Of a stretch of DNA of 13,650 nucleotides, positions 6,967-13,650 are shown in pieces. The translations under genes were made by a program, and so were the position numbers. Location: NCBI GenBank assembly GCA_023392555.1, contig JAEVYW010000159.1:1-13650 (forward strand). The letters run 5' to 3'. Source of the DNA: Pseudomonadota bacterium (GTDB lineage Bacteria; Pseudomonadota; Alphaproteobacteria; Sphingomonadales; Sphingomonadaceae). Numbering within the stretch: position 1 is the stretch's first letter; every line of letters starts with the position of its first letter. The notes under the pieces were generated by a model, which made no database searches, was not told where the DNA came from, and saw only the letters and a list, made by a program, of their open reading frames with translations.

Positions 6967-8130
6967 ATGAGCACGACTGACGGCCATCGGTTCGCCAGCT
7001 TCTTCCAAGCCGGCTTCGAATGTTCCTCGCACCGCCGTAAGGACGGGGTCCGCCTCGACCTCATTCGCGCGACAGGTCACGATAGGCACGTCCGCGAGGA
7101 CTACCGGCTGTGCAAGAGCCTCGGGCTCCTCACCATCCGCGACGGGCTGCGCTGGCACCTGATCCAAAAGTCACCCGGCAAGTACGATTGGTCGAGCTGG
7201 CTCCCCGCGCTTGAGGCCGCGGAGGAACATGGCCTCGAGATCATCTGGGACCTGTTCCACTACGGATCGCCGGACCACCTCGACCAGGCATCTGAGGATT
7301 TCCCGCAGCGCTTCACCGACTTCGCCATGGCGGCACTGGAGGTGCGGGAGACCGTCACCAAGCGCCCGCCGCTGCTCTGCCCACTCAACGAGATCAATTT
7401 CATCTGCTGGGCCGTCGAGAACAATTACTTTCCGTGCACCGGCCCTGACGAGCGTGGCTGGTTCAAGCGCCATCTCGTCCGCACCAACATCCAGACGGTG
7501 CGCGCCATCCGCGAGCGTTGGCCGGACGCGACGGTCATCGGCGCCGAACCGTTGGTGCACATCGCGCCGCGCAATCATCGCCGCCCGGAAGTTCGCGCCG
7601 CCGATCACAACCGGCAGGGCCAGTTCCAGAGCTACGACTGGATCACTGGCCGCGACGCGCCGGAGCTTGGCGGCGATCCGTCGCTGATCGACGTGATCGG
7701 GCTCAATTTCTACCCGCACAATCAATGGTATCTCGAAGGGCCCACCATCCCGATGGGCCATCATGAATATCGCCCCTTGTCGGACATGCTGATCGAGGTT
7801 TCGCAGCGCTTCGAGAAGCCGATCTTCCTGTCGGAGACCGGCGCCGAAGGCACCGGCAAGCCGTCTTGGCTCCACTATGTCTGCAGCGAGGTCCGCGAGG
7901 CGATGCGGCAGGGCGTCGATATCCGCGGCATCTGCTGGTACCCGATCACGGCTTATCCCGGTTGGGACAATTCACGTCATGCCGAGGCCGGCTTGTTCTC
8001 CTCCGTGCTCTCCGACGGCAGCCGCCACGTCGATCCCTACCTGATCGAGGAAATCGAGGCTCAGCGCTCCAAGTTCGAAAACGTGAGAGTCGCGGCTAAC
8101 CCTGCACCGCGTCCGCGGCGCGTGGCGTAG
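6967..8130 (+). CDS. Clan GH-A glycoside hydrolase-like protein, paralog 1 (GH1-like)
   Basis: A 387-residue TIM-barrel glycosidase-like protein with no signal peptide, so probably cytoplasmic. It has the two acidic sites of clan GH-A: Asn141-Glu142 in CPLNEINF at the expected acid/base strand, and Glu290 in FLSETGAEG as candidate nucleophile, 148 residues apart. Other strands are recognisable: KYDWSSW, WDLFHYGSPDHL, and LIDVIGLNFYPHN. It resembles family 1-type proteins, but the Glu motifs (NEI, SETG) differ from classical GH1 (NEP, TENG), so the family is uncertain. It shares many blocks with the convergent gene at 8096-9355, including GFECS, ATGHDRH, KYDWSS and LGG-P. ATG 6967 is preferred over GTG 6958 because the N-terminus then aligns with that paralog. 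Substrate unknown; it may be co-transcribed with glpX. Confidence 0.85.
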   Translation: MSTTDGHRFASFFQAGFECSSHRRKDGVRLDLIRATGHDRHVREDYRLCKSLGLLTIRDGLRWHLIQKSPGKYDWSSWLPALEAAEEHGLEIIWDLFHYGSPDHLDQASEDFPQRFTDFAMAALEVRETVTKRPPLLCPLNEINFICWAVENNYFPCTGPDERGWFKRHLVRTNIQTVRAIRERWPDATVIGAEPLVHIAPRNHRRPEVRAADHNRQGQFQSYDWITGRDAPELGGDPSLIDVIGLNFYPHNQWYLEGPTIPMGHHEYRPLSDMLIEVSQRFEKPIFLSETGAEGTGKPSWLHYVCSEVREAMRQGVDIRGICWYPITAYPGWDNSRHAEAGLFSSVLSDGSRHVDPYLIEEIEAQRSKFENVRVAANPAPRPRRVA

Positions 8131-9355
8131 CGCCAGCCTCCCACCGCTGCGCGTAGCGCTTCACTTCGGACAGCTGCACGCGGCCCCATTTGTGACCGTA
8201 TCCGTCCGGCTCGACGCTCTCCGGCTGGTCGAGGAGCTTCTGCCAGCGGCGCAGCTCGGCAATGTAAGGATCGTACGGCACCCGCTCGAAGTCGTTTTTG
8301 TCGGCGATGTCGAAGATGCCGATCTTCGCCCACTTCTGCGTCCACCAGTCGGGCAGGTCGACGAACGGGTAGAGGCACACCCCGTGGAGATCGACGCCCT
8401 CGTTAAGCGCCTTGAACGATTCCTCCATCGTCATCTTCAGCCACTCGGCGCGATTATCCTGGAAGCCGCTGGTCTCGCCGATGATGATCGGCCGATGATA
8501 CCGCTCCCACGCGCGCTTCAGCAGCTCGCTCAGGGGTTTCCGGCGTGGGTCGCGCGGGCCGAGGACCTCGCGCTTCTTGTCATCGCCAAGCTGGACCTGG
8601 TTGTAGTGGTAGACATTGACCCCGACGATATCGAGGATCTCGGGCGATCCGCCGAGGTCCGGGTTCACAAGCCCCGCCAGCATGTCCCAGGCCTCGAAGG
8701 CTTCGCGGAAGGCTTCGTCGCGGGCCTCGTCCGCAAGGTCCGGGCGGTCCGGCGGCGGCACGGCGTGGACGATCGGGTCGACGTGCACCATTCGCGCCCG
8801 AGGCTCGATTTCGCGGATCGCCTTCACGCCCTCGATCGCCATTCGCGCCAAAGCGACCTTCAGCTCATCTTCGCGGCCCTTGGCGAAGGGCGCCATCCAC
8901 TGCAGGTCGGTCGCGGCGGCCGAGAAAAAGGTGATCTCGTTGATCGGCGTGAAGAAATAGGGCCCTTCGGCGCTGCTCGTGACGAACTCGGCGGCGGCGC
9001 GGCAGTAATCGACGAAGCGCTTGCGGCAATCGTCGGAGAATGGGTCGCAATCGTCGGGCAGGCCGTAGTGGCACATGTCCCAGAGCGGCGTGATCTTGCA
9101 GGCGGTTGCCGCATCCTGGACAGCGCGGACGCTCGACCAGTCATACTTGCCGCCGCCGAGATCGACGCGCGGCCAGCGGATGGCCTCGCGGACGATGCCG
9201 ATGCCGAGGTCCATCGCCGCGGCATAATCCGCCGCCAGATGCCTGTCGTGGCCGGTCGCCTCGACGTAATCCTTCCGCTCGCCGTCCTTCCAGACGAAGG
9301 TCGAGCATTCGAAACCGCCCATGAAGAAGGTCGGGAAAATCGATCCGTCGGTCAT
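8096..9355 (-). CDS. Clan GH-A glycoside hydrolase-like protein, paralog 2 (GH1-like)
   Basis: A 419-residue soluble protein with no signal peptide, homologous to the preceding plus-strand gene. Candidate acid/base is Glu140 in TPINEITFF and candidate nucleophile is Glu294 in IIGETSGFQD. The shared family blocks are GGFECS (13-18), ATGHDRH (33-39), KYDWSS (70-75), HYGLPDD, LGGSPEILDIVGVN and GVDLHGVCLYPF. A C-terminal extension of about 40 residues (SVEPDGYGHKWGRVQL onward) is absent from paralog 1. ATG 9355 is preferred over GTG 9379 by alignment with paralog 1; no clear ribosome binding site is seen. It is the last gene of the minus-strand glycosyltransferase-glf-GH43 operon, 40 bases after the GH43 stop. 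Its final 35 bp overlap the end of the convergent paralog. The reaction is unknown; hydrolysis or transglycosylation of a cytoplasmic glycoside is inferred. Confidence 0.85.
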   Translation of the reverse strand: MTDGSIFPTFFMGGFECSTFVWKDGERKDYVEATGHDRHLAADYAAAMDLGIGIVREAIRWPRVDLGGGKYDWSSVRAVQDAATACKITPLWDMCHYGLPDDCDPFSDDCRKRFVDYCRAAAEFVTSSAEGPYFFTPINEITFFSAAATDLQWMAPFAKGREDELKVALARMAIEGVKAIREIEPRARMVHVDPIVHAVPPPDRPDLADEARDEAFREAFEAWDMLAGLVNPDLGGSPEILDIVGVNVYHYNQVQLGDDKKREVLGPRDPRRKPLSELLKRAWERYHRPIIIGETSGFQDNRAEWLKMTMEESFKALNEGVDLHGVCLYPFVDLPDWWTQKWAKIGIFDIADKNDFERVPYDPYIAELRRWQKLLDQPESVEPDGYGHKWGRVQLSEVKRYAQRWEAGATPRAADAVQG

Positions 9356-9395
9356 TTGAGGACAACACGCGCCGCGCACGGTTGTTCAGCGCCGG

Positions 9396-10439
9396 TCAGG
9401 TGATCGGCGCGTCCTGCAGTTCTTCCGACGGCGTTCCGACGAACGGCCAGCCATCCCGCCAGATGATCTTGTCGATCAGCAGGATGCGGCGGCTGTTGAT
9501 CTCGTCCTCCTGCCGCTGGCGGGGGCGGTTCACGTCGATTGCGTGATAGATGATCCAGTGCTGGCCGGCCTTGTCGACGACGATGCCGTTATGGCCCGGC
9601 GCAAGCCAGCGCTCGCTCTTGAACAGCATCAGGCTGTGCGGAACACCCCGCACCTCTTCCAAGGTCTCGAACGGCCCGGTGGGGCTTTTGGACCGCGCGA
9701 CCATCACGCCATATTCAGCGTCAGGTCCGCAGCAATTATCGCCTGAATAGAAGAGGTAATAATAAACCTCGCGGTGGATCACCCACGCCGCCTCGACCAG
9801 CCGCGGGAAAGCGCCTTTCACCGGGTTCGGCCAGATCAGATCGACGGGCTCACTGTCCGGCGCGAACGACATGTGGTCGTCAGCGAGTTGCTGCACCTTA
9901 ATCGGCTGGAAGCCTGAGCCCCAGTAGAGGTAGCGCTTCCCCGTCGCGGGGTCGTCGAAGACCATCGGGTCGATATATTCGAAGCCCATCCCCAGCAGCA
10001 GCGGCATGCCCATGTCGACGAAGGGGCCCGCCGGCGAAGTCGCGGTCGCGACCGACAGGCAATGCCCGCGCTCCGGCACGTCGCACACGTCGGGAGTCGC
10101 CGAATAATACATCAGGAAGCGGTCGCCCTCCTGGACCACGAACGGCGCCCAGAAGTCCTGAGTGCTGCTGGCCCAGGTCGGCTTGTCCGGCATCGCATCG
10201 CCGAGGTGATGCCAGTGGATCAGGTCCGACGAACGCGCGACCTGGATGTTGATCCAGTGGCCGTCGCGAAGCGTCTGCGTCGCGTAGGCGTAGTAGAACC
10301 CGTCCGGAGCCAGAATGACTGCGGGATCGGGAAAGTCCTCGTCGAGGATCGGGTTGGTGTATTGGTGAACCGTCGGCGCGGGAACGCATGTTTCGGGCGT
10401 CTCGCCCGTCGAAGCGGCAGAATCGAAGCTGGTCGGCAT
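9396..10439 (-). CDS. Glycoside hydrolase family 43-like protein (five-bladed beta-propeller)
   Basis: A 347-residue protein matching the GH43 fold. The three invariant acids can be placed: Asp38 in DFPDPAV (general base), Asp157 in EYIDPMVFDD (pKa modulator/orientation) and Glu216 in LVEAAWV (general acid). Supporting motifs are APGHNGIV with metal-site His283, and the repeated propeller phrases YYAYAT, FLMYYS and YYYLFYSG. GH43 enzymes invert the anomeric centre of arabinofuranosides, xylosides, galactosides or galactofuranosides. The adjacent UDP-galactopyranose mutase makes a galactofuranose-containing substrate attractive, but this is inference. The N-terminus (MPTSFDSAASTGETPE) is polar, so export by Sec is not indicated. 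The gene follows glf after an 82-base spacer with unusual repeats that run right up to its ATG. Confidence 0.88.
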   Translation of the reverse strand: MPTSFDSAASTGETPETCVPAPTVHQYTNPILDEDFPDPAVILAPDGFYYAYATQTLRDGHWINIQVARSSDLIHWHHLGDAMPDKPTWASSTQDFWAPFVVQEGDRFLMYYSATPDVCDVPERGHCLSVATATSPAGPFVDMGMPLLLGMGFEYIDPMVFDDPATGKRYLYWGSGFQPIKVQQLADDHMSFAPDSEPVDLIWPNPVKGAFPRLVEAAWVIHREVYYYLFYSGDNCCGPDAEYGVMVARSKSPTGPFETLEEVRGVPHSLMLFKSERWLAPGHNGIVVDKAGQHWIIYHAIDVNRPRQRQEDEINSRRILLIDKIIWRDGWPFVGTPSEELQDAPIT

Positions 10440-10510
10440 CCGCCGCAGATAAGGTCCTCAGCAACTGTGGGGAAGCGGGTCCTGCGGCGACGACCGCCGC
10501 AGGACCTTAG
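10440..10510 (-). promoter_or_regulatory. Alternative-pairing element in the glf-GH43 spacer
   Basis: In minus-strand order the spacer contains segment A (TAAGGTCCT then GCGGCG, 10509-10495), segment B (CGCCGCAGGACC, 10489-10478), segment C (AGGACCTTA, 10458-10450) and segment D (CTGCGGCGG, 10448-10440). D ends directly at the GH43 ATG. A pairs with B over 12 perfect bp. A can instead pair with C over 9 bp, and B with D over 8 bp. No U-run follows. This could regulate GH43 translation or processing; it is an inference from the pairing pattern only. Confidence 0.45.
10478..10506 (-). repeat. Perfect 12-bp hairpin after glf
   Basis: GGTCCTGCGGCG (10478-10489) and CGCCGCAGGACC (10495-10506) are exact inverted repeats with a 5-base loop. 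The hairpin lies 15 bases past the glf stop codon. A stable stem here could protect the upstream transcript end or lower downstream expression. It lacks the T-run of an intrinsic terminator on the minus strand. Confidence 0.8.
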
Positions 10511-10521
10511 TTCTCAACTTC

Positions 10522-11703
10522 TTATTCTGCGGCCAGTGCCGGCTCCTGCGCCGACTGCGTCCGCTTCTCGTCCATGCGCCGGAACGTGGCCAAGGCCTGC
10601 CCGACGATCTGGTCCATATTGTAGTAGCGATAGGTCGCAAGTCGGCCGACGAAGGTCACGCCTTCGGTCTCGTCCGCAAGCGCCTCGTACTTCTTGAACA
10701 GCTCCTGATTCTCCGGCCGCGGGATCGGGTAATAAGGATCGCCCTCCGCCGACGGATATTCGTAGGTCACCGTCGTCACCGGCGCTTCCTGCCCGGTCAA
10801 ATGCTTGTACTCGCTGATGCGAGTGTAGGGTACGTCAGGGGACGGGTAATTGATTGTCCCCGTCTCCTGGAACCGGTCCTGCTCGAGCGTCTGGTGATCG
10901 AACTTCAGGCTGCGGTACGGCAACTTGCCGAAGCGGTACTCGAAATATTCGTCGATCGGGCCGGTGAAGATCACATGGTCTGCGATCTCGTTCGCGCGAT
11001 CCTTGAACTCCGCAAAGTCCACACCCGTCCGCACCTCGATCAGCGGGTTGTCCAGCATGTTCTTGAACATGGCGGTGTACCCGTCTTTGGGCATCGCCTG
11101 GAAGGTGTCGGTGAAGTAGCGGTCGTCGGTGTTGGTACGCGTCGGGATACGCGAGGTCACCGACTTGTCCAGCTCACTGGGATCGAGACCCCACTGCTTG
11201 CGCGTGTAGCCCTGGAAGAACAGCTCGTAGAGCTCGCGTCCTACGGCGTTGATCACCACGTCTTCGGACGTCTGAATGTCCTCCACCGGCTCGGCACGCG
11301 ACGCGAGATAGTCGGCCGCTTCCTCGTCGGTCTGAAGATTGAGATCGAAGAGCTCGTTGAGCGTCGTCCGGTTGATCGGGATCGGCACGAGCTTGTCGCG
11401 GACGACCGCGCGGACGCGATGCTCGTACGGCCGCCATTCCGTGAACTGCGACAGATATTCGACGACCTGGTCGCTGTTCGTGTGGAAGATGTGCGGCCCG
11501 TACTTGTGGTACAGGATGCCCGCCTCGTTCGGCTCGTCATAGGCATTGCCGCCGACGTGCGGGCGACGATCGATCAGCAGGACGCGGGCGCCATGCTGGC
11601 TCGCAAGGCGCTCGGCCAGGACAGAGCCCGCAAAGCCGGCACCGACGATCAGATAGTCGTAGCGTTCGCCGCTGCCTCCGAGGGCACGCTGATCGCCGCT
11701 CAC
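10522..11703 (-). CDS. glf: UDP-galactopyranose mutase
   Basis: A 393-residue flavoenzyme that converts UDP-galactopyranose to UDP-galactofuranose in the cytoplasm. The N-terminal FAD-binding motif GAGFAGSVLAERLA is at 21-34, followed by LLIDRRPHVGGNAYDE. The flexible-loop and active-site regions are typical: YGPHIFHTN (69-76), QGYTRKQWGLDP (164-175) with the conserved Trp/Arg, SRIPTR with Arg, FTGPIDEYFEYRFGKLPYRSL (246-266), TYEYP and the C-terminal GRLATYRYYNMDQ (353-365). The start is GTG 11703, whose G-T-G-A overlaps the glycosyltransferase stop, giving tight translational coupling. A longer frame upstream would run inside that gene. UDP-Galf is used only by galactofuranosyltransferases, so the coupled glycosyltransferase is the natural partner. 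The C-terminal tail AQEPALAAE nearly repeats that of the upstream gene. Confidence 0.95.
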   Translation of the reverse strand: MSGDQRALGGSGERYDYLIVGAGFAGSVLAERLASQHGARVLLIDRRPHVGGNAYDEPNEAGILYHKYGPHIFHTNSDQVVEYLSQFTEWRPYEHRVRAVVRDKLVPIPINRTTLNELFDLNLQTDEEAADYLASRAEPVEDIQTSEDVVINAVGRELYELFFQGYTRKQWGLDPSELDKSVTSRIPTRTNTDDRYFTDTFQAMPKDGYTAMFKNMLDNPLIEVRTGVDFAEFKDRANEIADHVIFTGPIDEYFEYRFGKLPYRSLKFDHQTLEQDRFQETGTINYPSPDVPYTRISEYKHLTGQEAPVTTVTYEYPSAEGDPYYPIPRPENQELFKKYEALADETEGVTFVGRLATYRYYNMDQIVGQALATFRRMDEKRTQSAQEPALAAE

Positions 11704-12917
11704 TCTGCGGCCACCAGCAGTGCCGGCGCCTCCTGCGAATATTCTTCGCCAAGAACCTGGGCGATGAGCCCGGCCATGCGTGCCTGGGTCGTGTCCCAGC
11801 TCGACGACGACAGGATCAGGTCCGCCTCGGCCAGCCATTCGCCGTTGGGATCGCGCGATTGCTCGAGAGCCTTCTCGCAGCAGCGGATGAAGCCTTCGGC
11901 GTCGTGCGCAATGTGCACGCCCTGAAGGTGGCCGTAAGTGCGCACCACGTCCTTGATCGCGCTCGACACGACCGGCTTACCGCCAGCGAGATACTCCGGC
12001 GTCTTCGTCGGCGAGATGAACTGGGTGGACTCGTTCAGCGCGAATGGCATCAGCGCAACGTCCCAGCCCGAGAGATAGACCGGCAACTGCTCGTAAGTCT
12101 TGCCGCCGACGTAGTGGATGTTCGCGGCGCGCGGCAGGTCTTCCTCGGCGATCTTTACGACCGGGCCGACCATCACGAACGACCAGTCAGGCCGCATGTC
12201 CGCCATCTGGCGAAGCATGTCGATGTCGAAGCGCTCGTCGATCACGCCGTAGAAGCCAAGGCGCGGATGCTTGAGATCGGCCTGGTCCGCCGGCTGCGGA
12301 AGCTCGCGGCGAGCCTTTGCAAAATGCTTCAGGTCGACCGACGACGGGAAGCAATGCGCGTTCGCGTGACGGTCCTTCTTCGCCTCGTACAGGCTGGCGC
12401 CGCCGGTGAAGACGACGTCGGCGCGGTCGAGCAACTCCTGCTCGAGATCGAGCAGATGCTCCGGCGCGAACTTGAACTTCGAAAGCTCGTCCATCGCGTC
12501 ATAGACGACCGCGCTGGAATCGAGATGCCGCGAGAAGGACAGCATCATCGGCGTATAATACCAGGCGATCAGCGGCCGCGCGTAAATGCTGACATGGGCA
12601 TCGAGCAGGCGCTTGAGCGCAGCTTCGCGCTTCGCATCGTCGAGCCCCTGCGGAAGGTGCGGCGTGACGATCCGGATATTCGCATTTTCCTCGGCCTGAC
12701 GGACCTTGAGGAAGGCGGTCTCCCGCCGTTCGATCTCGACCGGCTCTTCCCAGAACACGACCGTCATGTCCTTGGCGAAGCGGCTCATCAGATGTTGAGG
12801 ACGCTGGAAGACAAAGTCCCACCGCAAGTGCGAAAAGCACAGCAGAGTTGGACGCGAAGGATCCGGGGCCGAGGGCTCGGCTGTGGACTCAACTGGCACC
12901 CCGACACTCGTCAGCAT
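11700..12917 (-). CDS. GT-B fold glycosyltransferase (GT4/family 1-like)
   Basis: A 405-residue cytoplasmic or membrane-associated glycosyltransferase. The N-terminal domain begins after a short polar leader with LLCFSHLRWDFVFQRPQHL (25-43), the acceptor-side signature seen in this group. The C-terminal nucleotide-sugar domain contains LGFYGVIDERFD (220-231), FVMVGPV (247-253) and the donor-binding stretch ISPTKTPEYLAGGKPVVSS (301-319) with its Glu. No membrane helix is seen. It is the first gene of the operon, with a good ribosome binding site (GGAGGA), and overlaps glf by GTGA. Pairing with a UDP-galactopyranose mutase suggests a galactofuranosyl donor or a glycan that contains Galf; the sugar and acceptor are not known. 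The C-terminus EYSQEAPALLVAAE resembles the glf tail. Confidence 0.88.
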   Translation of the reverse strand: MLTSVGVPVESTAEPSAPDPSRPTLLCFSHLRWDFVFQRPQHLMSRFAKDMTVVFWEEPVEIERRETAFLKVRQAEENANIRIVTPHLPQGLDDAKREAALKRLLDAHVSIYARPLIAWYYTPMMLSFSRHLDSSAVVYDAMDELSKFKFAPEHLLDLEQELLDRADVVFTGGASLYEAKKDRHANAHCFPSSVDLKHFAKARRELPQPADQADLKHPRLGFYGVIDERFDIDMLRQMADMRPDWSFVMVGPVVKIAEEDLPRAANIHYVGGKTYEQLPVYLSGWDVALMPFALNESTQFISPTKTPEYLAGGKPVVSSAIKDVVRTYGHLQGVHIAHDAEGFIRCCEKALEQSRDPNGEWLAEADLILSSSSWDTTQARMAGLIAQVLGEEYSQEAPALLVAAE

Positions 12918-12927
12918 TTCGCGTTAA

Positions 12928-12933
12928 TCCTCC
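12928..12933 (-). promoter_or_regulatory. Ribosome binding site GGAGGA
   Basis: On the minus strand GGAGGA lies 10 bases before ATG 12917 and supports that start for the glycosyltransferase, the first gene of the operon. Confidence 0.7.
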
Positions 12934-13083
12934 GGTTGTTGGAACTTCACTGCTGAACGGGCCGTGAGGCGTTGCGGTTCCGTTATGTTGATCGAGATTA
13001 GCATGAATCCGGGCATTGTGCGGTGCAGCATTAGCCAGTCCGAATGATTGACGCGCCAAGTTGCGCGTGGAAGGGACGATGCC

Positions 13084-13090
13084 AAGGAGA
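13084..13090 (+). promoter_or_regulatory. Ribosome binding site AAGGAGA that fixes a TTG start
   Basis: AAGGAGA lies 5 bases before TTG 13096. The family N-terminus ([15 protein letters not shown]) begins immediately after this TTG, and the next in-frame ATG is far downstream (13249), so the site decides the start. Confidence 0.7.
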
Positions 13091-13095
13091 GACTC

Positions 13096-13650
13096 TTGGC
13101 GACCACCATCGAACAGCTCGAAACCCGGCGCGAAGCAGCCAAGCTCGGCGGCGGAGAAAAGCGCATTGCAGCGCAACACGCGAAGGGTCGGTTGACCGCC
13201 CGCGAACGGCTCAGCGTGCTGCTCGATGAAGGCAGCTTCGAAGAGTATGACATGTACGTCGAGCACAATTGCGTCGACTTCGGAATGGAGACCCAGCACG
13301 TCCCCGGAGACGGGGTCGTTACGGGCTCGGGAACGATCAACGGGCGTCTCGTCTACGTCTTCGCGCAGGACTTCACCGTGTTCGGCGGGTCGCTGTCGGA
13401 GCGCCACGCCCAGAAGATCTGCAAGGTGATGGACATGGCGATGAAGGGTGGCGCGCCCGTCATCGGCCTCAATGACTCGGGCGGCGCGCGCATCCAGGAG
13501 GGTGTCGCCTCATTGGCGGGCTATGCCGAAGTCTTCCAGCGCAACGTCCTGGCCTCGGGCGTCGTGCCGCAGATCAGCCTGATCATGGGTCCGTGCGCCG
13601 GCGGCGCGGTCTATTCGCCCGCGATGACCGACTTCATCTTCATGGTGAAG
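13096..13650 (+). CDS. pccB: Acyl-CoA (propionyl-CoA) carboxylase beta subunit, 5' part
   Basis: The first 185 residues of a carboxyltransferase subunit that continues past the right edge; full members are about 510 residues. The complex uses biotin-bound carboxyl to convert propionyl-CoA to methylmalonyl-CoA. Visible family features are [17 protein letters not shown] (28-44), [12 protein letters not shown], the [14 protein letters not shown] stretch, [15 protein letters not shown] with the carboxyltransferase signature, [13 protein letters not shown] (oxyanion Gly pair), and [17 protein letters not shown]. The specificity residue that separates acetyl- from propionyl-CoA enzymes lies beyond the window, so pccB is the likely but not proven name. 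The start is TTG 13096, supported by AAGGAGA 5 bases upstream. It is divergent from the glycan operon; a functional link to it is not apparent. Confidence 0.9.
   Translation, partial: MATTIEQLETRREAAKLGGGEKRIAAQHAKGRLTARERLSVLLDEGSFEEYDMYVEHNCVDFGMETQHVPGDGVVTGSGTINGRLVYVFAQDFTVFGGSLSERHAQKICKVMDMAMKGGAPVIGLNDSGGARIQEGVASLAGYAEVFQRNVLASGVVPQISLIMGPCAGGAVYSPAMTDFIFMVK

Larger units (their letters stand above)
12918..13095. promoter_or_regulatory. Divergent intergenic region, glycosyltransferase operon / carboxylase beta subunit
   Basis: These 178 bases lie between the starts of the minus-strand glycan operon and the plus-strand carboxylase gene and should contain both promoters. It is less GC-rich than the genes. 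I see a TTGACG (13048-13053) without a matching -10, and a 5-bp inverted repeat CGCGC/GCGCG at 13052-13067. No TTTGCAAA-type palindrome is visible. A short open frame starting at 13044 has no support. Confidence 0.4.

Noticed and set aside
5952..7064. 370-codon open frame antisense to glpX
   Set aside because: Mirror of a clear GlpX coding sequence with no domain pattern or ribosome binding site of its own.
8192..9403. 403-codon open frame antisense to GH-A paralog 2
   Set aside because: Length comes from codon bias; the minus strand has paralog homology and catalytic motifs, while this frame has none.
10478..10506. Hairpin as an intrinsic terminator after glf
   Set aside because: The stem is perfect, but the minus-strand bases after it are CGCTTCCCC, not a T-run; a strong rho-independent terminator is not supported.
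10801..11925. 374-codon open frame antisense to glf and the glycosyltransferase end
   Set aside because: It spans two convincing minus-strand genes and reads as an Asp/Arg/Val-rich shadow.
11859..12956. 365-codon open frame antisense to the glycosyltransferase
   Set aside because: Shadow of a coding strand with GT-B motifs; no recognisable fold.

Overview
The window looks like a piece of chromosome from a GC-rich alphaproteobacterium, most likely a sphingomonad (Sphingomonas or a close relative). The reasons are family-level resemblance of several proteins (PhaC, GlpX, the DUF2721 protein, the AlaC-like aminotransferase), the strong G/C bias at third codon positions, and frequent GTG/TTG starts. 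No rRNA, tRNA, CRISPR array, transposase or phage gene was seen.

Left part (1-5859), general metabolism and membrane genes: the last 30 codons of a probable RarD/EamA transporter; a small membrane protein translationally coupled (GTGA overlap) to a YdeI/OmpD-associated protein; a class I polyhydroxyalkanoate synthase (phaC) on the minus strand; a divergent TRIC/UPF0126 membrane protein; an AlaC-like aminotransferase; a secreted M15-type peptidase on the minus strand; and a DUF2721 membrane protein gene whose C-terminal third lies in another frame behind a 5-bp repeat.

Right part (5928-12917), sugar metabolism: class II fructose-1,6-bisphosphatase (glpX), followed on the same strand by a clan GH-A glycosidase-like gene. 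That gene meets tail to tail a second, paralogous glycosidase-like gene, with a 35-bp overlap of coding ends. The second paralog is the last gene of a minus-strand operon reading GT-B glycosyltransferase, UDP-galactopyranose mutase (glf), GH43-like protein, GH-A-like protein. The two upstream genes overlap by GTGA and carry strikingly similar C-terminal tails. The glf-GH43 spacer holds a 12-bp perfect hairpin plus repeated segments that could form alternative pairings next to the GH43 start codon. None of the three hydrolase-like proteins has a visible signal peptide. A reasonable inference is a cytoplasmic system that makes UDP-galactofuranose, transfers sugar and trims or remodels a glycoside. 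Substrate and product are unknown.

Right edge (13096-13650): the first 185 codons of an acyl-CoA (probably propionyl-CoA) carboxylase beta subunit, starting at TTG and divergent from the glycosyltransferase operon.

The most interesting items are the glycan locus as a unit, the alternative-pairing element in its glf-GH43 spacer, the shared tails of its first two genes, and the 5-bp slippage frameshift in the DUF2721 gene.
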